Shown here one piece after another: positions 47,980 to 59,300 of a DNA stretch of 64,000 nucleotides. Position 1 is the first letter of the stretch. Each line of letters begins with the position of its first letter. The stretch lies in assembly GCA_035041965.1 (NCBI GenBank), contig JAPYMA010000100.1, positions 1 to 64,000 of the forward strand, given 5' to 3'. The DNA is from Anisakis pegreffii. Lineage: Eukaryota > Nematoda > Chromadorea > Rhabditida > Anisakidae. The position numbers were made by a program, and so were the translations under genes. Under the pieces are notes generated by a model. It had not been told where the DNA came from. It was given only the letters and a program-made list of their open reading frames with translations, and did not search any database.

Positions 47980-50900
47980 CTACAGAAAGTTTTGCAAAAC
48001 CGCAATTAGGAACTCGTCGCGGTGGATAAGGGTGCCTTCTGCATTATACCCACTGAACAGCTCTATCGCATGATCTATCTTGGCATTTCAAACAAAACAA
48101 ACCAAATATTATACTATTTGTACTCATAAAAAACCTCCAACTTTGCATTTTGCAACGATGCAATTCAACGAATGAAAATAAACTCACTTCTCGTTTCTTT
48201 TCCGGAATTTCTGGAACATTTCCTGCAGCACTGCTGACCGCCTCATCAGGAACATGCACCTCTTTCCTAGCGTCCCCATCTCCTTCCAAACGTTTTTCTT
48301 CTTCTTCTTCTGGCTCTTCTTCATCTTCAACTGGTTCCTCTTCCATGCCTTCCCTCATCTTCTTGATCTTCAGTTCTTCCAATTTCTTGGCTCGCAATTC
48401 TTTTCGACGTTGATTTCTAGAACGGAAAATCACTGGCATCAGATAAACATGAAGGACACTTGACACCAATGGAAGACATTTGACAAATTTTTTTCAGGAA
48501 ATCGAAACACTCAAAAGTACCGGTTTCAGCAATGAATCAAACGCTCTTCGCTAATGTCACTACATATAATTCATCAACTCCATTTCATTATGAAAATGAT
48601 GCGATGTTAACACAAAACATCAACGGAAAACTAATGAAGAAGCGAACCTAATCTTGCGGTATTTGGGTGCAATCATCATCATCGGTTTAGCTGCCGGGGC
48701 AGCTGCTTCAGTAGGAGCGCTCGACTCAGTAGGTTGTTTCGTCAATTCGGCCCATGAATCGAACGTTAACGGTTGCCCATCAATCGTATAATTACCTTAA
48801 ATTTATGAATAAAGTTTCATCCTATCCGTGTTATCCACAAACACAACTCTACTTTAATGAAAAAAGCTGAATGAGAAAAAGCTGCCCGCGTAAGAACGAT
48901 GCGAACAAATTCAACAGATCACAAACTCAAAAGCAAAAATACCATATTCATCTTCGTCAATGTCCACTTCACCCTCTTCTGTGACCAACTTCGATCGAGC
49001 TGCGTTCAGCATTGCACCCATACCCATCATCATCGCTAACGTACGCTTTTTCGCATCAGTCTGTTGGGAATATCGTTTAGGGTTCGACGATGATGACAGT
49101 GCTGATGGTGTATAATCGACTGCACTCAATATGTAAGCGTTCGGACGAGGCGCTGATTTTGTTTTTTGCACTTCAGGTTTCCACATTCTGAAATTCATCG
49201 TATACAAACGCACATCAAAATCAATCATGCTGCAGCATAACACTAAACAATTTCGTACAATTACGATACTTCATTATTTATGATTATAATTGCAATATAA
49301 ATTTATGAAAGATGATGGATGCTCTGCAATACGCCAATACAATAAAAACTGATCGCCCATCAAAAAACATACACACAATGTGTGATAACCAAATAAATTT
49401 AACCAGTTGTTTAGAATGCGAAAATCTGAATTATTTCTGCAGCTGCTTAGAATGCGAAAAAATTTAATAATCAGTAAAAAATAATGACACCAATAACAAT
49501 AATAATAATGATAATAAAATCAAAAGCGACAAAATAATGACAACAATACAATAAAAATAACCCAATAAGTTTATCAACGTGCTGTCTCAACCAATGATTT
49601 GGCAACGACCGTTGATGTAATTCCAAAATATTCAACAGTGCTGGTTTCAGCAAAAAATCCGGTATTCCTCTATGCTCCTGACTAACGTCGTCACATATTT
49701 TCCAGAGTTCATCAACCTCGCTCAGTTCACCCCAATTTATACGCGTTTCATCAATATACTAAAATTTTATTTCTACAATGCACAACTCATATGATACACT
49801 CGTTCAATTGCTCGATGCTCAATTTCTAGACTTTCAAATAATAATCGCACAAACAATAACAACATCAAGCATAAGATTGTTCAACAACTTTCAATCTCAA
49901 CACAAACCACGCATGATGTATCAATCGAGAGAGAAATAAAATTTATGCATTCCAAACAAACTCAAAGACAAAAAGATCACCAACCTTCTGAAGGTATTCA
50001 CAGACATCCTCAACGGTCATTTCAGGCGCGGGTGTGAACTGAATGGACGCAGTGGATTGCTGAATTGATGGCGGTGGTGCACTGGTTGGATGAGAGTCAG
50101 TCGAAATGACCACCGCATTATCACTACTCGATGGAATATTTTGTGGCAGTGTTGTTGGGATTGGTGTTGAATGAGAAAATAGAGTATTGTCAGCTGAACG
50201 AGGAGAAAGCAATGTGGTTTGGCTTGGTGACGCGTTCGATTGACGATTCGAGCTGGACGACGAGGAGGGAACGCGTTGTGATGTTGACGGTGCAGCATAT
50301 ACGGCCTTTGCGGCTAATTTTTCACTGGCCTCTTTCATATAAGCCAAATACTCTTCAGCTGTTAGTAATCTGCAAAAAGTTGTTTTATTATCACCATCAC
50401 TTTATCATCACAATCAAAAAATGAATTGAATACGAACAAAATTAATTTGCCGTTAACATTCAAACACGCGACAAATTATCAATAGCATTCATTACAAATA
50501 TCAAATTAGAAGTTTCTCAAAAAAAAAGATAAACGAAAAAAATTCAACAACAACAATAGCTTTAGGAAAGAAATAAAAGTTCATTCCTTGAACAGTTCTA
50601 GACATTACGCTATCTTCAAGATGCTAACATATGCAAAAGAACTAACACCATCGTTGACTGCCGATCGCCTTCATCGATCTCAAAACCATCGGCCAATTCA
50701 ACACGTGCATCATTCGCCTCATCAGCACTTCGGAACACAATCTCAAATTGCACAAATAGAATTTATCCCCCGAAAAACGTCTTATTCATACAATAATAAC
50801 AATGCTATGATACAAAGACATTCTACGGGTTAATCGATGCGAAACAAATAGATGAAACAAACTTCAGCTTGTCGCTCCGATGTGGCTGTGGGATCGGTTT

Positions 50901-53019
50901 CCAGTTGGATCGACTCGATACTTTCACTGCCGAGAATCGACGAGAGAAGCGTTTGATCAGTGGATGGTGTTAAGTGTAAGGCGTAAAGACGTCTCGGTGC
51001 ATCCGATTCGTTGATGTCCACTTTGAACGGGATCAATAATGCAGCAGATGGCTGCACGGCTGCTGACGAGGATGATGCAAATGCATTATTTGATTGCTGA
51101 TTCACGTCTGAATTGAATTCATTACATCCTGTTTGAATCATAACATAGGAAATATTCTACAACGCTATCTTTGCTCACCATGAAAATATTGCCCAACTGA
51201 AAAGAGTTCGTCTCAAATCTTATATTGATAACGAAACCACTATGACTGCAGTTCATTTCATCTAACAATAAGTGAACCACAACTTCCCTGGATGGCAACC
51301 TCTCAATCCTCACTCATCTCAGTAAGAGCTTATCTCTAGACCTAACAGCAAATCACAAGAAAAAGCAACAAAAATATGGCCAATAACAGACAAATATATC
51401 AGGCAAAATGATAGTATCTAAGTCAGAAAATGAAACTTACAAAAATGTCTCGATGCCTGAAGCTTGAAGGGTGCACCATCGAGTGTCATTTTCTGCAGAT
51501 TTCCAAACGCCATTTTTGCTTCTTCGGCATTTTCGAATACAACACTGACACCACCACTCTTTATACCACCTAATCAAAGCATCAGAATAATCAACGCTTG
51601 AAATTACAAGCAAAATAGATGACTGAATTGAAACATTGTAAAAAACTGACGAATTAAATGAAAGTTGACTTCAGAAGACAGTAACGAACCTTTCTCAGCT
51701 TTGTCAAACCAAATATGGAACGATTCACTTTTAACGAATATTTCCATCAACCTCTCGTGATTCATCCATTTTCCGGGGAATGTCAATCCAACTATTCGGA
51801 ATTTTCGCTTTGCATCATGTACCTCACGACTCTCGTTGAATGCTTTATCATCTACAAACATCGAAAAAATGGAGTGAAATGCATCCACCGAATGAGACAG
51901 AATATCGGTTTCACATCCAAAATCTGACAAAGAATGTAAATTAAAGGTATGTGAATTTACCAGAAAAAATTAACATTCGTTTCAGTCAAAATTTCTCATT
52001 AAAAATGATGGAAGTAATTCTACCAAGCGATGATGAACAAAATATGATGGACTGTGGACAAATGATATTGTAAGAAGAAAGAGAAACAAGAACGTAGACG
52101 AACTTTTACTTGGTTCAATATGATCACTCGATTTTTGAGCTGGATCGATGCCGTTCATTTCACCTTCTGATTCACGACAATTCGACGATGTTTGGACGGA
52201 AGTTATTTTTGTGGCATTGAATGAGTGTGATACATCAGAAGTGATAATACTGTTGCTGTTTGATGGAGATGCAGATGAAAGAACTTTAGATTCACTATTT
52301 GCGTGCGTCATTGTTGTTGTGGTGGTTGTAGTCGACGATGGTAGAGCGGAATTTGGACGATATTCATGAGACTGTGACTGTGATCGTGTGGATTCTCGTA
52401 AGACGTCTTTTTGAACGGACACTGGAATATTTGATTCAACGTGACGACGATCGACAATTTCGGGTGAAGTCATTGGAGCGGAACTGCTTGCCGGGATCAT
52501 CACATCATCAGAACACGGCTCAGCAGGATTGAGCATTTCGTTCGCAGCCACAACAACGTCGCCGGATGACGAAACACAATTCTCATCAGTTGGATGATTG
52601 TTGTTCGGAGTCGGATTTGTTTGCTGCACCACTGAGGCGACCGGCTCACCGGGTGGAGTCATTGGACCTCGAAAAAGACTTGAAGACTTTAACGGATCAA
52701 CTCTTTGCATAGCTTCAGAGGAATGATCTTTGAACGTGGATGTATCATTTATGTGCTGTTTTGGATCTGAGTTTAGATTGGCAGCAATAGGAGCAACATT
52801 AGTTCCAGTAGTGGTTGCCTCCATTAGTGTTTCAGCACGAGTCTGCAGATGAGATTCTGCATTCTGCCTTGCCGACGGTTGCAAAGCCGCACATCCCGAT
52901 TCCATTGCACTATCAGAATTACTTGCATCAATAGGTGTTGTCGTATTATTAGGCATATTTACATCGTTAATGCTGATTTCATTCGATAGAGTATTCACTT
53001 CTAAAGGTTCAATTTCCAT
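47980..53019 (-). CDS. Large protein with two RNA-recognition-motif domains, family unknown
   Basis: Eleven exons (minus): 53019-52110, 51851-51690, 51569-51441, 51107-50863, 50741-50647, 50369-49985, 49758-49562, 49187-48943, 48795-48648, 48416-48188, 48078-47980; 947 residues, all phases closing. Residues 1-303 are one Ser/Thr/Asn-rich disordered exon. A first RRM-like fold (about 310-400) has FRIVGLTF as RNP2 and GGVSVVFENAEEA as RNP1. A second (about 430-505) has RRLYALHLTP and AEIVFRSADEAND. Then come a Ser/Pro-rich linker, a Trp/Leu-rich helical block (ELWKICDDV, LLKPALLNILELHQR), a Met-rich segment (MMMGMGAML), a Lys/Glu coiled segment with long acidic runs, and an end reading ELFSGYNAEGTL. 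The ATG is 5 bases behind a GATTTTTAG acceptor. Probably an RNA-binding regulator; no orthologue assigned. Confidence 0.8.
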
Positions 53020-54249
53020 CAAACCTAAAAATCGACCATATTCATCATTAAATTTATAATATTACTCAATAATCGAACACATTTACCACTGAATATGTTG
53101 CACGAATCAATGGGAATCATTATCATTATTTTACCTTTGAGATTAAATACATTATCAAATCATTCACATAACATTCAAGCATTCAAGAGATTTTACTCAC
53201 AATCAGTTATTGACCTCATTAAATTGAGTGTTCGATGTATTCAGAAAGGGAATCGATGGTAACAATAAGTATTTGTGGCATTTTCTAGCACTGCGATCAT
53301 GGGAGTACTTGTAAGGAACTATGCACATTGCAAAAGACTCTAACATCTTATATTCGCTGACTGCGAATGAATCAATGAAAGAAGGAATCTGTAACTCTTA
53401 ATGACAATTTTTGGTTTTTCACAGCAACTAATGTTGACAATAAGGCTTAACTATAGATATGGTCAAGTCAACCAAATTCATATCGCAAAAAATCGTCAAA
53501 CTTTATCAGCAGAACGCAAAAATATTGCATACAAACACAACGGACGGAAGAACATATTAATGCAGTAAGTGAAATCTACATAGATGTTCCACACAACGTT
53601 TGTAAATATTGAATTTCAGTGGCTACAACTGCCCGAAATTTCGCAAAGTAAATGAAACGAATGGGATAAAGTTTGAAAAGTGACGATGTGGCAATGCACT
53701 GACTAGGTACAGCAAGAGATCAAAAACCTAACAATAAATTTAAAATGCTTTGGAAAGTGAAATCTATTGTAAGGGCAATAAAGGATTGTGGATACCATTG
53801 AAAAAATGACACTTATCGTTAGTAATTTTTCAAAACTATGACTCGAAGGCACACCTTCAACATGAATGAACATAACGGATAATTTAGCGAAAAACTGAAT
53901 AAAAAGATCCAAAATTAAAACGAAACCAAATGCACGTTTCATATCAGATTCTCGGTTTTTTCGCTGGCTTCCGAGAAAAATCGCACAAGGAGATACGTAC
54001 ACGTACATAGAGAAGGCACGATTTCCAAATTCATATTTGCTTGTAAAAGTCATTTAAGTTCACTTCAAATTACATCAGATTGAGTAATATATGATTCAAA
54101 TTATTCAAATAATGCTGCATCAAGTGATTATGTATTACCTCCTGTGAGAATGTGAATCAATAAGTAATTCTCTCATGCCTTTCCCAACCTAATTGATTTG
54201 GCAACTAATATATTTTTTCTAAAACAAATAATATATCAGCTTAATTTCA
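53020..54249. other. Intergenic, nothing recognised
   Basis: Upstream of the RRM gene. A 116-codon minus ORF at 53703-54053 is hydrophobic in places but lacks splice context or motif. Not called. Confidence 0.35.
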
Positions 54250-54714
54250 GTAAACGAATACGAGTAAAAATGAACCGAAAAAGAAATTGGCAACGAGCGC
54301 TGGAAATTTCGCCTCGACGAATATTAACGATGCCTTTGATTGAAGACTCACTATTCGAACAGATGACAAACAAAGCAGCGCACAACATTCAATCCAATGT
54401 ACTCGTTGTCAGTTCCTTCAGCTCCTTCCACACCTCAACTTTATGCTTTGAGGCTCACTTCATCAGAGTATCAACTGCCTCCATTGTTCCACTATTGTAA
54501 AATCCCATTACGCTATTATGAGTTTCGAACCGAATTCTGTTTTCCACAGTTTTATCACTTCACATCCTCAGAAATGCTGACCTGAATTAACCGCAAACCA
54601 TCAAGATCTGATCATCCTCTCATACGGTTTGAAACCAGAAACGTTGTTCGAGGTGTCAGTAGTAGACCCAATCCGTAATAGAAAGCACAAATAACACTGA
54701 GTCAGTCCATTATA
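54250..54714 (+). pseudogene. Possible decayed fibronectin type III fragment
   Basis: Behind a TTAATTTCAG acceptor (ending at 54249) a frame opens with a basic stretch. Two later pieces in different frames look like a broken FN3 domain: SAPSTPQLYALRLTSSE with KIPLRYYEF (54412-54585) and, after a stop, ILSYGLKPETLFEVSVV (about 54625-54680), where GLKPET.FEVSV resembles the last strands of FN3. The pieces cannot be joined by good splice sites that I can see. It could be a pseudogene remnant or a coincidence; a real exon with a non-standard intron is not excluded. Confidence 0.3.
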
Positions 54715-55429
54715 CTGATGGATGTCACCATCAAAATCCATTCGACGTAACCTTTCACATGAGAATTCAACAAAATTAATTGTTCACTTCAAAATCAAAA
54801 TCTCGTTTCTAAAAATTTCATTACTTCCTCAGTACTGCGCACAAGAATGTTACCACCGTGTCCACACATCAATAGAATCACCTCAGTGATGAACTTCCAC
54901 TACCATACTAATTCAATTGTCATTTTTTAAAATTAATAATAATTTTTAATAATAATTTGTAACGTATCCGTTCAAACCATCATTCCAAATCACACATAAG
55001 ATTGTTCGGAAATCGCTATCATTTGCCTTTCCGTAAAATATAACCTCTCTCAAAAGAGTGAGATTTTATCAAAATGAGTCTCAACTGAATGCATCAGAGA
55101 CCTTATAACCCATGTAGGTCTCGAATTTGTAGAAAATGAGAAAAAGAAAATAATTCAGCAGTACTCTAGTAATTATCGACAAACAGCAGAAAACATCCTA
55201 TCCTGATTTAAATGCGAACTAATTGAAAACTTTAAAACTTGAAAAAAAAAATGCAAATGTAAATTTGAATTCCCGATCTAGCGGGATTCTATAGCCCGGG
55301 TGCATTTTACAGATTACCGAGCATTGTACCATGTGTTACTAAATTGTTCGGCTTTCTCATTTTTTGAATTCAAAACGGGAAATGTGGTTTTCTTAGTCAC
55401 TTTAATTGTTATTTCCATGAAAAGGATGG
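54715..55429. other. Intergenic, nothing recognised
   Basis: AT-rich sequence between the FN3-like fragment and the solo LTR. An AATAAT-rich run is at 54930-54960. No gene or repeat identified. Confidence 0.35.
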
Positions 55430-55639
55430 TGTTGTGATGTGATCAATGTGATCAAATATCAATGGTTGACATGAATTGTGATATTCGTTGTAATTGATCT
55501 TTATGTTTGATCGGTATATAAGCAGCAACTGTATATAAGCAGAGCGTTTTGTAGTAGATTTCATTCCGTGTATATTTTTCATTGTATCGTCTGCTAGTTG
55601 GTTTCAATAAAGTCTAATACAACTGTGGACTCTACAACA
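55430..55639. mobile_element. Solo LTR (210 bp) with 5-bp target duplication
   Basis: The element begins TGTTGTGATG and ends CTCTACAACA, so the ends are TGTTGT/ACAACA inverted and canonical TG...CA. It is flanked by the direct duplication GATGG (55425-55429 and 55640-55644). Inside are TATATAAGCAG at about 55515 and 55531 and an AATAAA at about 55607, in the order expected of an LTR promoter and polyadenylation signal read on the plus strand. No internal retrotransposon coding region remains, so it is a solo LTR left by recombination. Superfamily cannot be assigned. Confidence 0.8.
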
Positions 55640-55751
55640 GATGGTATAAATGCTGGACATTTTTCCGAACCGCATTTCAGATGTGGCACGAAGTTGCATG
55701 CGTATTTATTCATCTAGTCTTTATTTATTTACAGTTGGTAAATGATTGTTT

Positions 55752-56093
55752 GGTACTTGTGCTGTTTAGTCCCTCCACCCGTACGCAAGATCACGAGCGC
55801 GTGCGCGTAGCCACGCCTACTGGATAAGACTAAGCCTAAGCCTAAGCCTAAGCCTAAGCCTAAGCCTAAGCCTTAGCCTAAGCCTAAGCCTAAGCCTAAG
55901 CCCTAAGCCTAAGCCCAAGCCTAAGCCTAAGCCTAAGCCTTAGCCTAAGCCTAAGCCTAAGCCTAAGCCTGATGCCGAAGTCAGCGTAACAGAATGGGTG
56001 TGGCCTAAAGCGCGTATGACAACGTGCGGCGGTGTTGTTGAAAGCGCAAATGGTGTCTGCGTGCGGGTGGAGGGACTAAACAGCATAAGTGCC
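55752..56093. mobile_element. Non-autonomous TIR element (342 bp) carrying telomeric repeats
   Basis: Terminal inverted repeats match at 33 of 36 positions; the left end starts GGTACTTGTGCTG and the right end, reversed, GGCACTTATGCTG, both continuing through TTTAGTCCCTCCACCCG. The 8-bp direct duplication GATTGTTT flanks both ends (55744-55751 and 56094-56101). The interior is a 140-bp array of the telomere hexamer with GC-rich flanks. No transposase frame is present. An 8-bp duplication points to a hAT-, P- or Merlin-like mobiliser; I cannot decide which. Confidence 0.85.
55831..55970. repeat. Interstitial telomeric array (GCCTAA/TTAGGC), about 23 units
   Basis: Units of TAAGCC run almost unbroken, with two TTAGCC-type variants and two places with an extra C. 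TTAGGC is the telomere repeat of nematodes. It lies wholly within the TIR element. Confidence 0.97.
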
Positions 56094-56351
56094 GATTGTT
56101 TGATTACTTGAGAGCTAGTTGTTTGTGAAAAATCGAGATGTGATGACTTTTCACATAGACTTAGCCCTTTAACTGAGGTTGCGGTGTTTTAGTTGGGCAC
56201 ATTCTTCGATGACAAGTGAATGAAGAAGCAATGTAGTGTTAGACTGAACAGAAACCTGAACTATCGCACGAGTTGTTCTCATATCACAATCACGGTAGTT
56301 CAAGATTGTTACTGATTGTGATCTCATTAAGGCTTCTGCAGACAATTCATT

Positions 56352-59300
56352 ATGATGAGTCGTAAGAGGAGAAGCAGTGAAGATGATGTCCAAGGAACAA
56401 TCAAAAAATCTAAGAGGGAGTCATCGCAGGAAAGTATGTTCTAGAGATGTTTCATTTATTCATATTTGTATATGTATCCGGCGGTTTTTCACGCAAAACG
56501 GCGTGAAAAACCGCCGGATACATATACAAATATGAATAAATGAATATATCAGGTTTCTGTTCAACAATTTTACGGTTTCATATAAAAATATCTGCATTTC
56601 GCAAACATCTCTCATGTTTTAGCGACTCGGGTTCCAGCCGTGCCAGGTCGAGTCATATCCATCGAGCTAGAGAACTTCATGTGTCACAAAAGCATGAAGA
56701 TGGATTTAGATGTATTTCATAATAATTGTTTTTTCATCGGTGGTCGCAATGGATGTAAGCATTGTTCTTATTCACCGTTATATTCTTTCTTTATTCATTG
56801 TTATATTATTTATAACGTTAGATTTTTTCATTTGTTTTCTCTTTTTCAACTTTGAACGGCTCAAACCGCAAATATTACTGCCCTTAGCTCTGTCGCTATC
56901 GTGATTATAATAATTTATTATTATAGCTGGCAAAAGTGCAGTGTTGGCAGCGCTGAATATCGGACTTGGAGGTCAGAGCAGTATGAGCGATCGCGGAAAT
57001 GCACTCAAAGAATACATCAAGCATGGCACTCGGTTAGTTATCTCTATTTCGTTTGATAGTATTTGTGGCAGTTCTTTAAATGATTGTGCAGATTTATTCA
57101 TTAATATCATTTAATGAGACGGTTGTTTATTAATGTTGTTTTCACTGTTCAGTGACTGCTTTTACCAAGTATCATTGCCATAAATGATTGTTTTTATTAC
57201 TGTTATTAATAGCAGTGATATTCACCATTCACAAGTGTCAGTATTGACATCTCGTTAATATTATTCTGATCATCACAGAAATGCAAAAGTTGTCGTCAAA
57301 TTGTCGAATACTGGAGTAGGATCGCATTGTAATTATGGTGAGTACATTAAGATCGAGCGTTCGTTCACTGCCGATTCATCGTCGTATAAAATCAAGACGA
57401 CGAAAGATGGAAAAGGTGTGTTGCTTGTGATTCGATTATGATTACTCCATTGAAGTGTCTTATTATCAAGTGGTACTGAATGATAGCAGAAGTGCAATCA
57501 CACATCTATAAAATGTTGCTGTTGAAAGCGTTGAATAATTGCAAATATTGAATGGCAAATTTTACAAATTCATATTCAGAACGTGTCATCAGCACTTCAA
57601 AACGAGAACTGGATGCGATACTGAGATTATTTGGCATTCAAGTAAAGAATCCAATATATTGGATGACTCAGGATCGATGCAGAACTTTCTTACAGGAAAT
57701 GAGGCCAAATAAACTCTATGAAGTAAGTGTTTTACGATAACAGATTAAAGATAATATCAGTAGTTCTGACAAGATTCGTATTTCGCAAAGTTATGTAATG
57801 ATTATAATTGCTGCAACGATAATGATGATAGTAATGTTAGGAATGACAGTAAATATTATTACTGTTATTATTAAGATTGCTGTTGTTGTCATGAGCAGTA
57901 ATGTTTTGATTGCCATTGATCGAAACAATTTTAGGTATTCATAACAGCCACCGGTCTTGATGTTTTAGTTGCAAAATATCGCCATCATAAAGAAGTTCTG
58001 AATGTTTTGACTCAGAAAGTCGATGAATCTCGTCAACTTGTGAAACAGTTGGAAAGGTTATTTTTATTGCTATTGTTTTATTATGGCCAGGATTAAGAAC
58101 TGCATGTGTATATTCAGGAAGTTTTATTAATTACGATGTTTTATTTAGTGACTATATGCTAACAAAATTGCGATTCACTCAGACCGAATCGATGAATAAA
58201 TTACTGAAAGAAATCGCAGAGATTGAATGGATAAAGTGTTGGTTGCCGTATAGAGACACAATGATGGTTTGTTTATTGCTATTGGTTATTGCGTGTTTAT
58301 TATTCTTTATTGTCTTCATTTGTTCGTGTCTGTTACAAAATCTATCAGTTCGCTGTGATCTCGTATTCTCATAATATAGTTTATATTTTAGGAGATGAAG
58401 AATGCTGAAGAGTTTGTGGCAAAAGTTGACGCGAAGAAGGAAAAACGATTAGCTTCGAAACAAAAGAAAACGGTTTCCTTTTTTGTTTGTCAACAATACA
58501 CTTCGTGTTATTGTAATTTGTTATGCTATCGCTGTCAGCACTTTCTTTATTTTTTCATTATCCGATGATGCTATATGCTTGTTATTCCAGCAAATGAAAG
58601 ATGAACTGCTAACGAAGAATGCAGCGATGCGTGCTCATCAAATCACAGCTCGTCAAGAAATTGAAAAATATGAAGCTGAGGTTCACTTTACAATTGAATT
58701 AGTTTTGTATAATAATGATGTGGATAGTGATAGTAAGAACAATCATATTGAAAATACTCTGATTTTTAATAGATGAAGTTAGATGATTGTGGATGAAGAT
58801 GCATTAGAGAGCGATAATATCAAATTGATTCATATCAGTCATCGATAACAGCTAGTGATATGATTAAGTGATTGTGGTGATGGACGATATAATATGATTG
58901 AATCTGTCATTGAAGGAGTGTGAGAAGAGGGAAGAATACGAAACATGCAAAACATCATTAAAAAAGATGTGCGAGGAGTGTCACAAGAAAAAGTTGCAAT
59001 TAAACAATACACTCAACGATATACAGTCGTTCACCAAAATGGTTGATGATATCAATAAAAAGTTTGTTTATCAATATTAGTAAATTCATCATCATTACGT
59101 TTACTATAATTCTTCGTACTCACCAGTATAAAATTTCAGGAAAATGGAGCAAGAGTCGGGCCGTAAAGAGGCGAAGTTACGAGAGAGGATTTCAAAATTG
59201 AACGAAGAATTGGAAGAAAATAAAGCGAATCGTGTAAAACTTGAAGAACAGGATAAAAAATTGAACGAGAATATCGTTGATGCCGAGAAAAAATTATCAG

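Noticed and set aside
48150..48463. Ser- and Phe-rich plus-strand ORFs
   Set aside because: Antisense shadows of the Glu/Lys-rich exon of the RRM gene.
53703..54053. 116-codon minus-strand hydrophobic ORF as a membrane protein
   Set aside because: Hydrophobicity follows from AT-rich codons; no splice sites, no family features.
55752..56093. Telomeric array as a true chromosome end or chromosome-fusion scar
   Set aside because: Unique sequence and intact genes lie on both sides, and the array is bounded by TIRs and a target duplication, which transposition explains better.
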